Assembly (NCBI GenBank): GCA_033064195.1
Contig: JARBJD010000008.1
Span: forward strand, 620,001 to 684,000
Direction: 5' to 3'
Origin: Blattamonas nauphoetae
Lineage: Eukaryota; Preaxostyla; Oxymonadida
Length of the DNA stretch: 64,000 nt
The notes beneath the pieces were generated by a model. It had not been told where the DNA came from, did not search any database, and saw nothing but the letters and a program-made list of their open reading frames with translations. Numbering within the stretch: the first letter of the stretch is position 1; every line of letters starts with the position of its first letter. The position numbers were made by a program, and so were the translations under genes. This document shows, piece by piece, positions 31,577 to 42,710 of this stretch.

Positions 31577-32314
31577 AACGGCAAAAGGTACTATCTGCCA
31601 TTTTAATACCTGTTTCTTTTTCTAGTTCTTGCCAGATCTCATATTTTGTCCGGATAATGGATCTCGCACGCATCCATTTGGACGGATCGGAGTTTGAAAG
31701 CAGTTGCTCTTTGGAGCTTTCTTCCGAATGATTCACAATAAAATCTCGAAATCGGAGTTTTTGACAGTCATCGAGCGGACTTCGTGAAGGCGGAGGGTGT
31801 GTGAGTTTGTCTCTCTTGTGAAGGCCTTTTTTAAAGTGATTGCGGGCGGTATCGAACCGATTCTTCGAGTGAGGAAACCCACAAGATGCCAAGAATCCCA
31901 AAGAAAAGTGGTTCGCTAAAACAGACTCGATATCGAGCGGCACTATTCTCGCCTTTTGACGAATTGACAGGCAGTCTTCGACAAGGTTTGTCATTTTTTC
32001 TTAAATTTTTGCAGAGAAAACCGATGAAACGGGAAGGAAGTCATACCACTGTGCTCCTTCTCGATAAACTCCATCACGGATGGACACCTAGTGGTTGTGC
32101 AAACAAGGTGGATCACGAGTTCCTCTGGATTTGACGGCCAGAGAGAACATATGGCTTCCCACGCCAATTTCGTGATCTTCCTTCGTTTTTCTCGCGATAT
32201 GGAGCTTAATGCTGGTGGATGGTCTTTTATCATTCTACCAGGCAGACGTCCCCTAAATCTGTCTCGATCATGCCGTGAACTTATCGTTTCGAACCAACAG
32301 ACGTCCCACGTCAC
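31500..32314 (-). other. Possible transposase remnant, two overlapping frames
   Basis: Two - strand frames overlap by ATGA at 31991-31994. The downstream one has charged helical content (RFRDFIVNHSEESSKEQL, then KWMRARSIIRTKYEIWQEL) followed by STFCRFTVDLHESHRRTDVC. This looks like the DNA-binding and linker region that precedes a transposase core. No catalytic core follows because the sequence runs into the host gene on the left. Family unknown; low confidence. Confidence 0.3.
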
Positions 32315-32549
32315 AAGACAACGAAACTCTGATGACTCCGTTGTGTTGGTGAGTTAATGCGAACATTTCACTCTTCGAATTCACAATGTGCATTTTTCAC
32401 AAAAAAGACCTTCATCTCCGGACGAGAAGGGTGATCACAATTGGCTTCGTCACATTTGGCATCGACATGCTCGAAAGAAAATTTGAGGTGATTTGTGAAC
32501 GTTTTTATTTTTAGTGACGCACCATAGTTGTTTGCGATTTTTCATTAAG
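32315..32549. other. Intergenic DNA
   Basis: No gene or repeat recognised. Confidence 0.4.
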
Positions 32550-33238
32550 AATCACCCATTTGAGATGAGACTTCTGACGAATTGAGACGATGGCCGAACG
32601 ACCTTCCAAAAGAGGATATCACGATGGTCGAGTCTCTCGTTTTCTGGAGTGGATGCAAAGTTAGGGAAACTTGGACTTGAGAGGAGGAGGCAGTATTCGA
32701 CGGATCGAATCAGAATCTTGATGAGCTCTTCATGTCAAGAAATTGTCAGTGAGTACGGCTGAACTGTTGCAAATACATTCGACATGAGATCTGACGCCGC
32801 GAGATGATATCGATTCTCCAGTCCTGTTTTCGAAATCATGGTGATGACGAACCCCAACGACGAAACAACCACAGTCGAGTGAGGAGATGATGTCAGAGTG
32901 TGAATGCTTCGAATAAAACCTGAAATCGTTCCGTCTGAAGGATGAGCGAGGTCAGTCAAGTATTTATCTGCGCTTTCCGTGTTGTTCGTCTTTGAACTGA
33001 GGCTCGACAAAAATTGGGAAGCTTTGTCTTGAAGGGCTTTGTCAAAAGGATGATTCTCGCTCACGAGGGCAACGAGCGAACAATAGATTGCTGATTCATC
33101 TTCGAGAGTCAAATCTGAGTTTGGATCAAAATCCAGGAACGGGGCACGTTCTGAGACGGACATCGGTTCGGAATCAGAAGGATGAGATGGAACAGAACGA
33201 GATGGAGTAAATTGAGGACTGGTATTTTCTTGCATCAT
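32550..33238 (-). pseudogene. Helical-repeat family protein, copy 6, truncated
   Basis: It starts at the ATG at 33238 (MMQENTSPQFTPSRSVPS). It keeps the N-terminal half: FLDFDPNSDLTLEDESAI, SLVALVSENHPFDKALQDKA and FATVQPYSLTIS. It then stops at 32735. Beyond the stop the - strand still reads like the family (FWKVVRPSSQFVRSLI at about 32,570-32,620), but with the helix between missing. The rest of the gene is absent, so this is a deletion-truncated relic. The promoter-like motif lies 12 bases upstream. Confidence 0.75.
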
Positions 33239-33250
33239 CCACAACAGTTC

Positions 33251-33263
33251 GATCGTGCCCTTT
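33251..33263 (-). promoter_or_regulatory. AAAGGG-N3-GATC motif upstream of copy 6
   Basis: Reads AAAGGGCACGATC on the coding strand and ends 12 bases before the ATG at 33238, close to the 14-base spacing of copies 1, 3 and 4. Confidence 0.55.
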
Positions 33264-33502
33264 GATCAGATACAACCCAACTGTTCATGTCCTGACAACT
33301 TTCTCAATACGTGGGAGAGATCCAGAGATGCACAGTAACATTGAGAAGATCGGGTGAAACAAAGAATCAAAACAGAAATCATTCTTGGAAATGATTGAAG
33401 AAAAAAACAAAAAATGGTGTGAAGACACATTTGATCAGCTTAAAGGTGTGAATCACGCGGAAAAGGAAAATTAAAACTGAGCTTCGCTGTTTGTTGTTTC
33501 GA

Positions 33503-36103
33503 TCAACGAGATGCACATCCATAAATCAGACCAGCGACGACAACTCCGACGATGTCAAGCGTCAGAGGCAGCGAGATTATCAGCGCGAGGAGAGCGGCAT
33601 GTCTGGGTTGGAGTTTGGAGAGGGGGGAAGGTCCGGATGGATTGACTGGTGTTTCGGGTGGGGTGATTGTCGGTTCCTCTGGCGTGGTGAATGTGAAGTC
33701 GTCGGGATTCAATGCGAGGTTGAAGGCCCACGCTGCGAAAGGCACTTTGAAGGCAGTCGACATTGGATAAGACGAGTCAGAAGGAACTCCCACAATCGAA
33801 GTGACCGTGTATGTGGTGTTGTATTCAAGATTGACTTCTGACTCAGACACCGGAGTTCCTGTCCAATCCGAGAACAACATTCTGAATCTTGTTTCTGCTC
33901 CAGTCTCGTCCTCTTTCATTGTCACTTCATATTCCTGCGATGGCAGCGGAGTGTTGCCCATCATCTCCAACTCAATCTTTCCTGTCTTCTCATTCACTTG
34001 AGCCGTTGGTTTCTTCACCAGATACGGACCGACACCGATGAACTTGTCTTCCAACAGTCGTTTTTGGACGTATTTTCCTGAACCTTTTTGATGGACGTCT
34101 CCGATCATTCCACTTGAGTCAGGAGTGATTGTGGTGTAACAATCGAAAAAGCTGAATGTGGGAAACTCTTCTGTGAATAATGCGGTACCAAAGATTGCAA
34201 CATCAGGGAACTTGGTCGTGTTCTCTTTGAAACTCATGAGATGTGTGAAGAATGTGGTGTCATCACCAACCGAATTCCCATCAAAGAAAACATGTCTGAT
34301 GGTAACATTGTCAGAATGGTTAAAGTGGGAGCGGACAGAGACGGCACCAGTCGTTCCTGAGTGGCAGTCCTTCACGATAGAGTCGGAGAGATAGAAGCCA
34401 TCCAGATGGTTAGAGAAAACAGCGCCTCCCGCATATCTTGACGAGCATTCGATGAAGGAACACCGCTCGATCTGCAATGCTCCATTTGGCTCCACATATA
34501 GTCCTCCACCGAATTGGAGGCGAGACTCAGGTGTCCACTCACAGCGTTCTAATTTCGTGTTGACAACATCCAGATTGCAGTATCCTCCAGCATACACTCC
34601 ACCTCCACGTGTGGATGTCGTGCAGTCAGCGATGACACAATCAATCACTCTGAGTCGGACGATGGTGGAAGCGTTGAATCCACTCACGAAGACCCCTCCT
34701 CCGAACGAATACCAATCAGCAGTGGAACAGTTCTCGATCCGACATATATTGATGACAGCAGTCACATCTTTAATGATCATCGCTCCACCCCAATGGCTTG
34801 CCAAGCAGGATGTGAAGTTCGACTTGGTGGCGAAGAAACAGTAACGGCCAAGTTGTGGGGAGTAATTGACTGACACGGCCCCGCCTTCGTAGAGGTGGTC
34901 TGTGTGGGCAATATATTCGAAGGAGCAGGAGAGGATGGTGATGGTGCCTGGGTAGCCGATGAAGGTGAGTGGGCGAGCAGATGGGGGATATTTGGCTCCA
35001 GTGAAGCGGCAGTGTGAGAAATCTATTGAGGATGTCTGGGGTGTCTTTCCACTAAAGTAATATAGTGTGCCATCCTTGAATTCAAGAGGGTGGTATCTGT
35101 CGAGGATGATCGACGGATCTTCGTTGCTTGAGGGGCCGGTGTTGGTGGAGGGGAGGAGGGAGGAGAAGGAAGAATTCGAACACAAAACGGAGCCGCCAGT
35201 GTTCACGTCCCGAATCGTCGATCCCGACAAATGCGAGCTGGTCAGCGATACAACACATCCCAACATCTTCTGATCCAAATGCCGAAGGCGTGGCGAGTGC
35301 GAACACCCAATCGAACTCACGTTCACAAATGAGCACCCAATCAGCGATGACGACATTCTTCCAACCGATTCCACATTCTGTCGAGGTGTTCGTGACAGTG
35401 AGAGGCCAATCCCGTCTGTTCCAAGAATCCCAAAAGAGTCAAACGAACATCCAACAATCGACACCCAAACTGACCCTCCAAATGATGGAAATGACGATGT
35501 TTCAACAACACCACGCATCGACCCAACTTCATTCCACAGCAAGCTCTTCGAAATCACAACTGACGATTCTCTTCCTGATTCCTCCAATGGAGATCCAGAA
35601 ATCACAATCGCACTTGTCCATGGCGACACTTCAATTCTGCTTGAAGATATCGTCAGCATGCTGCCTGAAACAATTGCCAGCCTTGGTGATCTTGCTTTGT
35701 TCTTCTGCTGGCTTCTTTCTTCAGAGTTGTCGAACAGAGAAAAGTCCATCCATTTCAACGACAATGTTGAGTTGGTCAAGAAAAACATGTAACTCCCAAA
35801 GTCCTGTCTTCGTACTTCGTCGGAATTCCCGCTTACCTCTGACTCGGATGAAGCTATCAGTTCAGTCTTCAAATTGCCAGTTTCTTGTGTGGGCTCCCCT
35901 GTCAGTTCTATCGATATGTGCGCAATTTCAATGTTGTCCCCAAAGTATGTTCCTCCTGGAAACGACATAGACAAAGTTTCATTTTGTTTAGAGTCGGAAA
36001 AGTTTGAGTTGATGTTCAGAAGAGTGGAGAGGCGATGTAGCGATATAAACGAGTTTAAACTGGCCGATACGCAAGTTAGCAGAAGTAACAATTGTATGGT
36101 CAT
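33503..36103 (-). CDS. Membrane-anchored beta-helix surface protein without kinase tail
   Basis: An intact 866-aa protein. The signal peptide is MTIQLLLLLTCVSASLNSF. Then comes the paralog-shared region (GTYFGDNIEIAHISIELTGE, SPWTSAIVISGSPLEESG, SLIGCSFVNVSSIGCS, SGSTIRDVNTGGSVLCSNSS). A divergent Cys/Gly-rich beta-helix with GGGVY/GGGLY turns follows. An Ig-like module (KIELEMMGNTPLPSQEYEVT) comes next, then a short Pro/Thr linker. One transmembrane helix ends the protein (LLALIISLPLTLDIVGVVVA) with only GLIYGCASR after it. Compared with the longer neighbour, the whole pseudokinase tail is missing. Probably displayed on the cell surface; ligand unknown. Confidence 0.88.
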   Translation of the reverse strand: MTIQLLLLLTCVSASLNSFISLHRLSTLLNINSNFSDSKQNETLSMSFPGGTYFGDNIEIAHISIELTGEPTQETGNLKTELIASSESEVSGNSDEVRRQDFGSYMFFLTNSTLSLKWMDFSLFDNSEERSQQKNKARSPRLAIVSGSMLTISSSRIEVSPWTSAIVISGSPLEESGRESSVVISKSLLWNEVGSMRGVVETSSFPSFGGSVWVSIVGCSFDSFGILGTDGIGLSLSRTPRQNVESVGRMSSSLIGCSFVNVSSIGCSHSPRLRHLDQKMLGCVVSLTSSHLSGSTIRDVNTGGSVLCSNSSFSSLLPSTNTGPSSNEDPSIILDRYHPLEFKDGTLYYFSGKTPQTSSIDFSHCRFTGAKYPPSARPLTFIGYPGTITILSCSFEYIAHTDHLYEGGAVSVNYSPQLGRYCFFATKSNFTSCLASHWGGAMIIKDVTAVINICRIENCSTADWYSFGGGVFVSGFNASTIVRLRVIDCVIADCTTSTRGGGVYAGGYCNLDVVNTKLERCEWTPESRLQFGGGLYVEPNGALQIERCSFIECSSRYAGGAVFSNHLDGFYLSDSIVKDCHSGTTGAVSVRSHFNHSDNVTIRHVFFDGNSVGDDTTFFTHLMSFKENTTKFPDVAIFGTALFTEEFPTFSFFDCYTTITPDSSGMIGDVHQKGSGKYVQKRLLEDKFIGVGPYLVKKPTAQVNEKTGKIELEMMGNTPLPSQEYEVTMKEDETGAETRFRMLFSDWTGTPVSESEVNLEYNTTYTVTSIVGVPSDSSYPMSTAFKVPFAAWAFNLALNPDDFTFTTPEEPTITPPETPVNPSGPSPLSKLQPRHAALLALIISLPLTLDIVGVVVAGLIYGCASR

Positions 36104-36156
36104 GACTGTTCAGCAAATTTATGTTCAAAAATGTTTTGATAGAGAAGATCGAATTT

Positions 36157-36169
36157 GATCATGCCCTTT
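36157..36169 (-). promoter_or_regulatory. AAAGGG-N3-GATC motif upstream of surface gene
   Basis: Reads AAAGGGCATGATC on the coding strand, 53 bases before the ATG at 36103. The matching sites of three paralogs lie 54, 55 and 58 bases before their ATGs. Confidence 0.6.
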
Positions 36170-37178
36170 ACTTGCACTTATACGATCACTCGGATCTACA
36201 GATGATCTCATCAAAGAAAAAAAACATTTGATCACCGACTCATCTTTGGGATCCTCAATGTCAGACAGCTTTACAAAAATGAACGACAAAATCAGAAGCG
36301 TAAAGGTGGGAGATGAGGAAGTGCTGATGTGATGAAACGGTGACATGAAGAGATGAGAGGAACGCAAGCGCGAAACAACATAAGAACGATACCCCAGATT
36401 GTAAGAAGGCTTCTGACCAACCACATTTCAGACTCTCGTGAGAGAGGGTGAGTGGAGAGGCAGAGGCGGAGTAGAACAACAAAGAGAAGAAAGCGAACGA
36501 AAAACCAGAATTTGATGAAAGTGGAGAACAAGAAGGAAGAAACAGAATCACAGAGGAGTACGAGATTGATAAAGGAGAGTCGGAAAGAACTAAATAGTAA
36601 TCACACCAAGAGAATGATGAGAAGTCATCCAGAAACGAAGAGACGAGTGTGAGATGGAGATGGACGACGACAAGGTGTGAAAAAGTGATCGAGAACATCG
36701 ATCTCGGAGGACGACACGAAATCGTCGTCGGTGGGCCAGCGATCATCGATCAGAGCGAAATGAAGAAGGCAGGTCCTGTGTTGACGTGACCACAGCACTG
36801 GTTCGTGGAAGTTGATCGAGAGAGACTGTTTCTGAAGGAGACAGTGTTCATCGAAGTGTCAGTTCAAGAAGCAGTGACTCACGATTCGAAAAGAATGTTT
36901 AAAACAGGAACTGGCAGGGATAGTGGTGTCGAGATGACACTGCACAATTCGTGTTTTGTCGTGATGTGAGTGTTGAGAAATGCGGAGTCGTTGAAACGCC
37001 AGAGACTGAAGAGTGATTTGAGAGAGTGAGGATGATCTGACAAATAGTGTGTTTTGAACTTCGAGAAGAGGGTTAGAACGTAAGACGAGTGTGGAGTGAC
37101 ACGGAGTTCAGAGAGAGTGAAGGTGGAGAGGTGTTGACGTGGTTCGCTGGATGAGATCGGCGAAGGGTGTGAGAAAAA
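36170..37178. other. Intergenic DNA between two surface genes
   Basis: No convincing gene. A - strand frame (36746-36261) is Ser/Leu/Phe-rich low complexity and is probably the antisense of purine-rich DNA. Confidence 0.4.
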
Positions 37179-40100
37179 CTAGAGGTCAGAGTGTGACACA
37201 TCTCCGTTTGACATGAAGTGAGATTCTTCGGGATGAGAAGAGAGGAACTCCCCAATCTCAGAAAGCGTTGGTCGGTGTTTCGGATCAACGGAAAGACAAC
37301 GATGGATAAGCGACACAAACTCCTCGTTCTTCAGAGTGTCCATTTTAGGTCCAACTCCTGTTCCCGATTGCCGTTGAGCATTCACTGCATCCAGTTCTCC
37401 AAACGGAACTTGACCAGTCTCAATTTCCCACAACACAAGGCCAAGACTAAAAACTGCTGCTTTCGAACCATCAATCCCTGCTCCTCCATTTCCTCCTTCT
37501 GCCGCCACAACTTCAGGTGCTCGCCAGCGAAGACCATCCATTCCTGCTTTCGAGTTTTCAACTTGGTTGTCCATCCTGTTCTGAGAGTCAACTGGTGCTC
37601 CTTCCAAGGTTGGTTGTGCCTCTTGTTGCAAGCGAGCTGCTTCTTGTTCTGCTTCTTCTGGTGTCAATTGCAGCTTCAGTTGAACTGATCCATCTTTGTC
37701 CAGAAGGATCCAGTGAGACGACAGACGAGTCAGAAGGTCACTTCGTTTTCCCTTCTCCACAACTGCCTTCAATCCATTCACAATCTGAATCCCAATCGCG
37801 CGCTTCCCAAACTCCCCTCGATCTTTGTGAATCACATTGTACAGCGTGTCCTTCATCAGAGTTGTCGTGATCGCAAAGTTTCCATCGCATCCCATCACTT
37901 CAACTGCGTCGTGAATGACTGACTGAGCCTTGTTCTGAGATTTGTTCACTTCTGTTGAGTGATCTGACGAAGATACGAATGCAGAATGGCTCATCCCTTC
38001 CGCTCCCACAATCTCATTCGTGTGTCCGCCGTCGATCGCTTCAACTTTCTCAACTTCGATTGATTCTTCCGATTCCATCTCTTTCTGAGCTGGTTCAGCG
38101 TTCTTCTTCTTCAATCGTCGGCGACACAGAACAATCACCACACTCGTCACCACTCCAGCAACAAGCAGAGAGGCAACGAGAGGAATCACCCAGCTCAGAA
38201 GTGCCTTCATTTCTGGTGACATCGACTTCTTTGGATTATACGACGATTTCGGGATGTCGAACGAGATTGTTTCGATCATCCAGGCAGGTGTTGTGGTTGC
38301 TTCCTTTCCTTGTGTTGGTGAGAAAGACTTGACTGTGTATGTCGTGTCGTGAGTGAGGACTTTACCGTCTCCAACCACAATAATCTCGGCCGATTCACCT
38401 GTCTTCGCACTCGTATTCATTTCCACTGTGATCCTCACGTCCTTCCCTCCCTCTTCCACAACAATGTCGAACGATCCTTCAACTGCCTTGTCGAAGTGAA
38501 GGAAGATCACAACAATTCGATCGTCAGCTTTGATCAGGTGCGATGTCGCGTCTTTGAGCAGAGGAGGTTGTTCTGGCGTGGTGAACGAGACGAAGGATGG
38601 TGTGCGAGCGAGACGGAACGTCCATTCGGCTTCAGGGATGGTGATTCTATTCGAGACTGTCGAAGATGATGATGAGGGAACAATTCCAACAATCGACGTG
38701 ATTGTGTATTTCGTCGAGAATTCGAGATTCAACGATGTTGATGTCAGTGTTCCCTTCCCATTCACCAACTCAATCTCTCCAACAATATCTGTCGTGTTCC
38801 CCTCCTTTTGAACTGTCACTTCAACCTTCTGAGATTGAGTCGGAACAATCGCTTTCATCTCCAACTCAATCTTTCGAGTCTTGTGATTCAATCCAACTTC
38901 CGCTTTCTCCGCCAGAACAGGCCCAAAATTCTCGAATGCATCATCATATTGTCTATCGTATGACTTTGTCCCGAGATGGTCGACTCTGACGTGCATTCCA
39001 ATGTTGTCTGTGCCGCACGTTGAAGAGCAGTCAGCAATCGAGAAAGTTGGGATCGATTCACGTCGGAAATTGTTCACAGCGAGATCAACAAACGTGGTGG
39101 TTTCAATTGGAACTCCTTCATCTTCGAAATATTTTGTGTTCGTCCCGACCGAATTGTTGATAAAAGCGACTCGTGTGAGAGATATCGATGCTTGATGGTT
39201 GGCTTGCTGTTGAAGATGGACAGCCCCAGTCGCACCAGAAACACACTCCTTGACAAGACAGTCAACGATCTCACAATGTTCAAATCCATACACTTCGAAC
39301 GCAGCGCCTGTGAAAGTCGATGAACATTCCACAAACGAACATTCTCGGAGAGCGAGTGTCACAGTCTTGTCGAGCTTGCAATAAAACCCGCCCCCCGTTG
39401 TGCTCCAATCGCCTTCAGAAGTGCACCTCAGAAAGTGGAGAGCTGTCAAAGTGACATCACATTCAGCCTCAAAATACAATCCACCGCCAGAACCCGGACT
39501 TGAACAATCGATGAAGTCCGATCGAGTGAGAGAGACAGCCGCGGTAGGGTAGAGCTCGAGGTGAAGTCCGCCTCCATATGAACCCTCGTCGAGGTAGCAA
39601 GCAGTGAAGCATAAGCCGGAGATATCCACAGTTCCAGCGGAGTTCATGCTGATCCCACCACCGAAGGTCTTGGCACAGCAAGACTCAAAATTCAGACCGG
39701 AGATTGTGAAGAGACTGTTGACATCGGATCCGTCGAGGATGAGGCCTCCGCCAGCGAGAGACGAATAGCCTGTCGCCCGTGGTCCACACTGTTTAAAACA
39801 ACAATCAACAATAGTTGCAGATTTCTTGGTGTTGACACACATCCCAGCTCCGTTAGAATTGCTTTTGATGTTGGTGAAGTTCGATCCCTGAACTTGGACA
39901 TGACCTCCTTCCGAAGATTGAACAATGGAGACAGCTCCTCCCTCCTTACTGCCTGTATAATCCACTCCTGAAAACGAGCACGAGATGACAGAGATGCGGC
40001 CGAGGTAGTTGTCGAAGACGAGAGGGCGAGTGGAGGTTGGGGTGTTGTCGCCCAAGAAGGGGCAGTGGGAGAAGGTGATGGAGGAGTCAGAATTGCCATC

Positions 40101-41159
40101 GGAGGCAGAGTAGGAATATGCTGCGTCATCTTTGAAGACTCCTGCAGATCCATCGGGGAGGGTGATGGATGGATTTGCGTTGGTGTCGGGGTGAGTGTAG
40201 GGGGAGGGGAGGAGGGAGGAGAAGGAGGAATTCGAGCACAAAACGGAGCCACCAGTGTTCACGTCCCGAATCGTCGATCCTGACAAATGCGAGCTTGTCA
40301 GCGATACAACACATCCCAACATCTTCTGATCCAAATGCCGAAGGCGTGGCGAGTGCGAACACCCAATCGAACTCGTGTTCACAAATGAGCACCCAATCAG
40401 CGATGACGACAGTCTTCCAACCGATTCCACATTCTTTCGAGGTGTTCGGGTCAGTGAGAGGCCAATCCCGTCATTTCCCAGAATCCGAGAAGAGTCAAAC
40501 GAGCATCCAACAATCGACACCGAAACTGACCCTCCAATCGAAGGAAATGACGATGTTTCAACAACACCACGCATCGACCCAACATCATTCCACAGCAAGC
40601 TCTTCGAAATCACGACTGACGATCCTGTTCCTGATTCCTCCAATGGAGATGGAGAAATCACAATCGCACTTGTCCATGGCGACACTTTAATTCTGCTTTC
40701 AGATATCGTCAGCATGCTGCTTGAAACAATTGCCAGCCTTGGAGATCTTGCTTCGTTCATCTGCTGTCCTCTTTCAGAAGAATTGTCGGTCAGTGAAAAC
40801 TGGATTGATTTCAACGACAGTGTTGAGTTTGTCAAAGAGAACATGCAATTTTCAAACTTCTGTTTCCTTGCATTGTCGGTATTTTTGTTCATATCTGACT
40901 CGGATGAAGATATCAGCTCAGTCTTCAAATTGCCATTTTCGTTCCATCGCTCCCCTGTCAGTTCCATCCATCTGTGTGCAATATCAATGTTGTCCCCAAT
41001 GTATGTTCCTTCTGACAACGAGACAGACAACATTTCACTTTGTTTAGAGTTGAAAGAGTCTGAGTTGGTGTTGAGCACAGAGGAGAGGCGATGTGGCGAG
41101 ATAGACGACTTCAAACACGTTGCAACGCAGGCGAATAGAAGTAACAATTGATTGTTCAT
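37179..41159 (-). CDS. Receptor-like surface protein with pseudokinase tail (intact)
   Basis: A 1,326-aa protein. The start is placed at 41159 (MNNQLLLLFACVATCLKSS), which gives a clean signal peptide; an in-frame codon further upstream would bury it. Outside: the conserved N-terminal beta region, a divergent beta-helix with GGG turns and paired Cys, then Ig-like modules (KIELEMKAIVPTQSQKVEVT and DRIVVIFLHFDKAVEGSFDI). A transmembrane helix at about residues 985-1010 (LSWVIPLVASLLVAGVVTS) is followed by CRRRLKKK. Inside: about 310 residues related to a kinase. RWRAPEVV, FSLGLVLWEIETGQVPFG and CLSVDPKHRPTL match a C-lobe. The catalytic loop reads LSSHWILLDKDGS instead of HRDLKxxN, and there is no DFG. 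Probably a catalytically dead receptor that signals through binding. It is divergent from the kinase gene, with 230 bases between starts. Confidence 0.9.
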   Translation of the reverse strand: MNNQLLLLFACVATCLKSSISPHRLSSVLNTNSDSFNSKQSEMLSVSLSEGTYIGDNIDIAHRWMELTGERWNENGNLKTELISSSESDMNKNTDNARKQKFENCMFSLTNSTLSLKSIQFSLTDNSSERGQQMNEARSPRLAIVSSSMLTISESRIKVSPWTSAIVISPSPLEESGTGSSVVISKSLLWNDVGSMRGVVETSSFPSIGGSVSVSIVGCSFDSSRILGNDGIGLSLTRTPRKNVESVGRLSSSLIGCSFVNTSSIGCSHSPRLRHLDQKMLGCVVSLTSSHLSGSTIRDVNTGGSVLCSNSSFSSLLPSPYTHPDTNANPSITLPDGSAGVFKDDAAYSYSASDGNSDSSITFSHCPFLGDNTPTSTRPLVFDNYLGRISVISCSFSGVDYTGSKEGGAVSIVQSSEGGHVQVQGSNFTNIKSNSNGAGMCVNTKKSATIVDCCFKQCGPRATGYSSLAGGGLILDGSDVNSLFTISGLNFESCCAKTFGGGISMNSAGTVDISGLCFTACYLDEGSYGGGLHLELYPTAAVSLTRSDFIDCSSPGSGGGLYFEAECDVTLTALHFLRCTSEGDWSTTGGGFYCKLDKTVTLALRECSFVECSSTFTGAAFEVYGFEHCEIVDCLVKECVSGATGAVHLQQQANHQASISLTRVAFINNSVGTNTKYFEDEGVPIETTTFVDLAVNNFRRESIPTFSIADCSSTCGTDNIGMHVRVDHLGTKSYDRQYDDAFENFGPVLAEKAEVGLNHKTRKIELEMKAIVPTQSQKVEVTVQKEGNTTDIVGEIELVNGKGTLTSTSLNLEFSTKYTITSIVGIVPSSSSSTVSNRITIPEAEWTFRLARTPSFVSFTTPEQPPLLKDATSHLIKADDRIVVIFLHFDKAVEGSFDIVVEEGGKDVRITVEMNTSAKTGESAEIIVVGDGKVLTHDTTYTVKSFSPTQGKEATTTPAWMIETISFDIPKSSYNPKKSMSPEMKALLSWVIPLVASLLVAGVVTSVVIVLCRRRLKKKNAEPAQKEMESEESIEVEKVEAIDGGHTNEIVGAEGMSHSAFVSSSDHSTEVNKSQNKAQSVIHDAVEVMGCDGNFAITTTLMKDTLYNVIHKDRGEFGKRAIGIQIVNGLKAVVEKGKRSDLLTRLSSHWILLDKDGSVQLKLQLTPEEAEQEAARLQQEAQPTLEGAPVDSQNRMDNQVENSKAGMDGLRWRAPEVVAAEGGNGGAGIDGSKAAVFSLGLVLWEIETGQVPFGELDAVNAQRQSGTGVGPKMDTLKNEEFVSLIHRCLSVDPKHRPTLSEIGEFLSSHPEESHFMSNGDVSHSDL

Positions 41160-41213
41160 GAGTATTTTTGCAAATAAATGTTCAAAAATGTTTCGATTGA
41201 GAAGAGTGATTTT

Positions 41214-41226
41214 GATCATGCCCCTT
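41214..41226 (-). promoter_or_regulatory. AAGGGG-N3-GATC motif upstream of receptor-like gene
   Basis: Reads AAGGGGCATGATC on the coding strand, 54 bases before the ATG at 41159. Confidence 0.55.
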
Positions 41227-41361
41227 ATTTGAAGATGGCCTTCCACTCTCAAGTCATTTGGACATTTCAATGCTCGTTAAAGGAACTATAGTATTACCTC
41301 TGTCCCAATCTGTTCTCACAACCATCCCTTTCTGTCAGTCGTCCAGGATGATGTACAAAGT

Positions 41362-41373
41362 AAGGGGGCGATC
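41362..41373 (+). promoter_or_regulatory. AAGGGG-N2-GATC motif upstream of the kinase gene
   Basis: AAGGGGGCGATC ends 16 bases before the ATG at 41390. Here the motif precedes a gene unrelated to the surface or helical families. Confidence 0.5.
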
Positions 41374-42710
41374 TTAACACAAATTGAAAATGACCTCAAA
41401 ACTTGATGGTGCTATCCCTCCTGGATGTTTGTCTATTATGCAATGATCACTGGTTTTTCTCTTCTTTCATCTCTTTGTTGTTCATGCTTCAGATTCAAAA
41501 CCCAAAAAGATCAATGAAGGAGCCTTTGGACAAGTTCTAAAAGTCTCACATGAATGGAGTGGAGTGGAATATGCGGTGAAGGTGCTGCCAATGCTGAAAA
41601 AAGGAGATAATGAACGAATTTCTCGTGAAGTTGAGATGTTGACTCGTTTTGCTCATACTCGGATTGTTCATCTTCATGAGTCGATTGATATGGGAGGATA
41701 TCAGGCGATTGTGATGGAACTTGGACATCGAAGTCTGAAGAATCTGATCTTGGAATATGAGAAACGATATGAATTGATTCCTCTTCCTGTTTGTCTCTTC
41801 TTGTTTCCTCATTCTCTGATGTTTGGATGAATTTTGCTTTTTCTTGTTGTTATATTGTTATGGATGTGTTTTCAGTTGACAGTGATGATTCTGGTTGACA
41901 TTTGCGAGGGACTTCTGTGGATGCACACTCACTCGTCGGGATCAACAGCTCATGGTGATCTGAAGCCAGAGAATGTTCTTCTCCGCCCGAACAATCGGGC
42001 CTTTTTGTGTTTGTTTGCTTTGATTCCTTTGAAACGTGATTTTTCTGACTTCAGGTGATCTTGGTGGTTCAGCTCCTTTGGATCAACAACTGACATTAAC
42101 GATTGGAGAAATGGGTACATTCGAGTACAACTCACCCGAACGAGCGATGGACAGCAAAGGAACAGCAACACCAGCGAGTGATGTTTGGTCGCTTGGAGTT
42201 CTGGCATATCGGATGGTGACTGGGAAATCACTGTTTGACGGACTGCATCTACTTCAGATGAGTGTGGCACTTCACACATTCGACGAAACCAGAGTCCCAA
42301 CCGCAATTCCATCGCAGATTCGAGAAGTCCTTCTGAAGATGTTGGAACCAGTTCGATTTCCTCTTTCATCTTCAAGCAATCTATCATTTATTATTTTTTT
42401 GAACTATTTCTCTCAGAACGTGGCGCTTCGAGCAACAACAGCGGCTCTTTTGGAAGGAGGTCTTTTGGAGCGAATGCTTGGCCCAGAAACGCCTCTGTCG
42501 AAAATGAAGAACTTTCAACTTGCGACTCAAGTGAACGAGATCAAACAATCGTTGTCTGATGTGAAATTCAAGGAGAAGACAATCAAACTGGAGATGGAGA
42601 AACAGAAGCTGTTGGAAGAGACCAAAGAACTCGAACGAAAACTGATATCGCTTCAGATGACACTAAAACAGACTTGTGATCGAAATATTGAATTGGAGAA
42701 GGAGGAGCTC

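Noticed and set aside
36261-36746. Hydrophobic - strand frame as a membrane protein
   Set aside because: Ser/Leu/Phe-rich low complexity typical of antisense of purine-rich DNA; no promoter-like motif and no homolog recognised.
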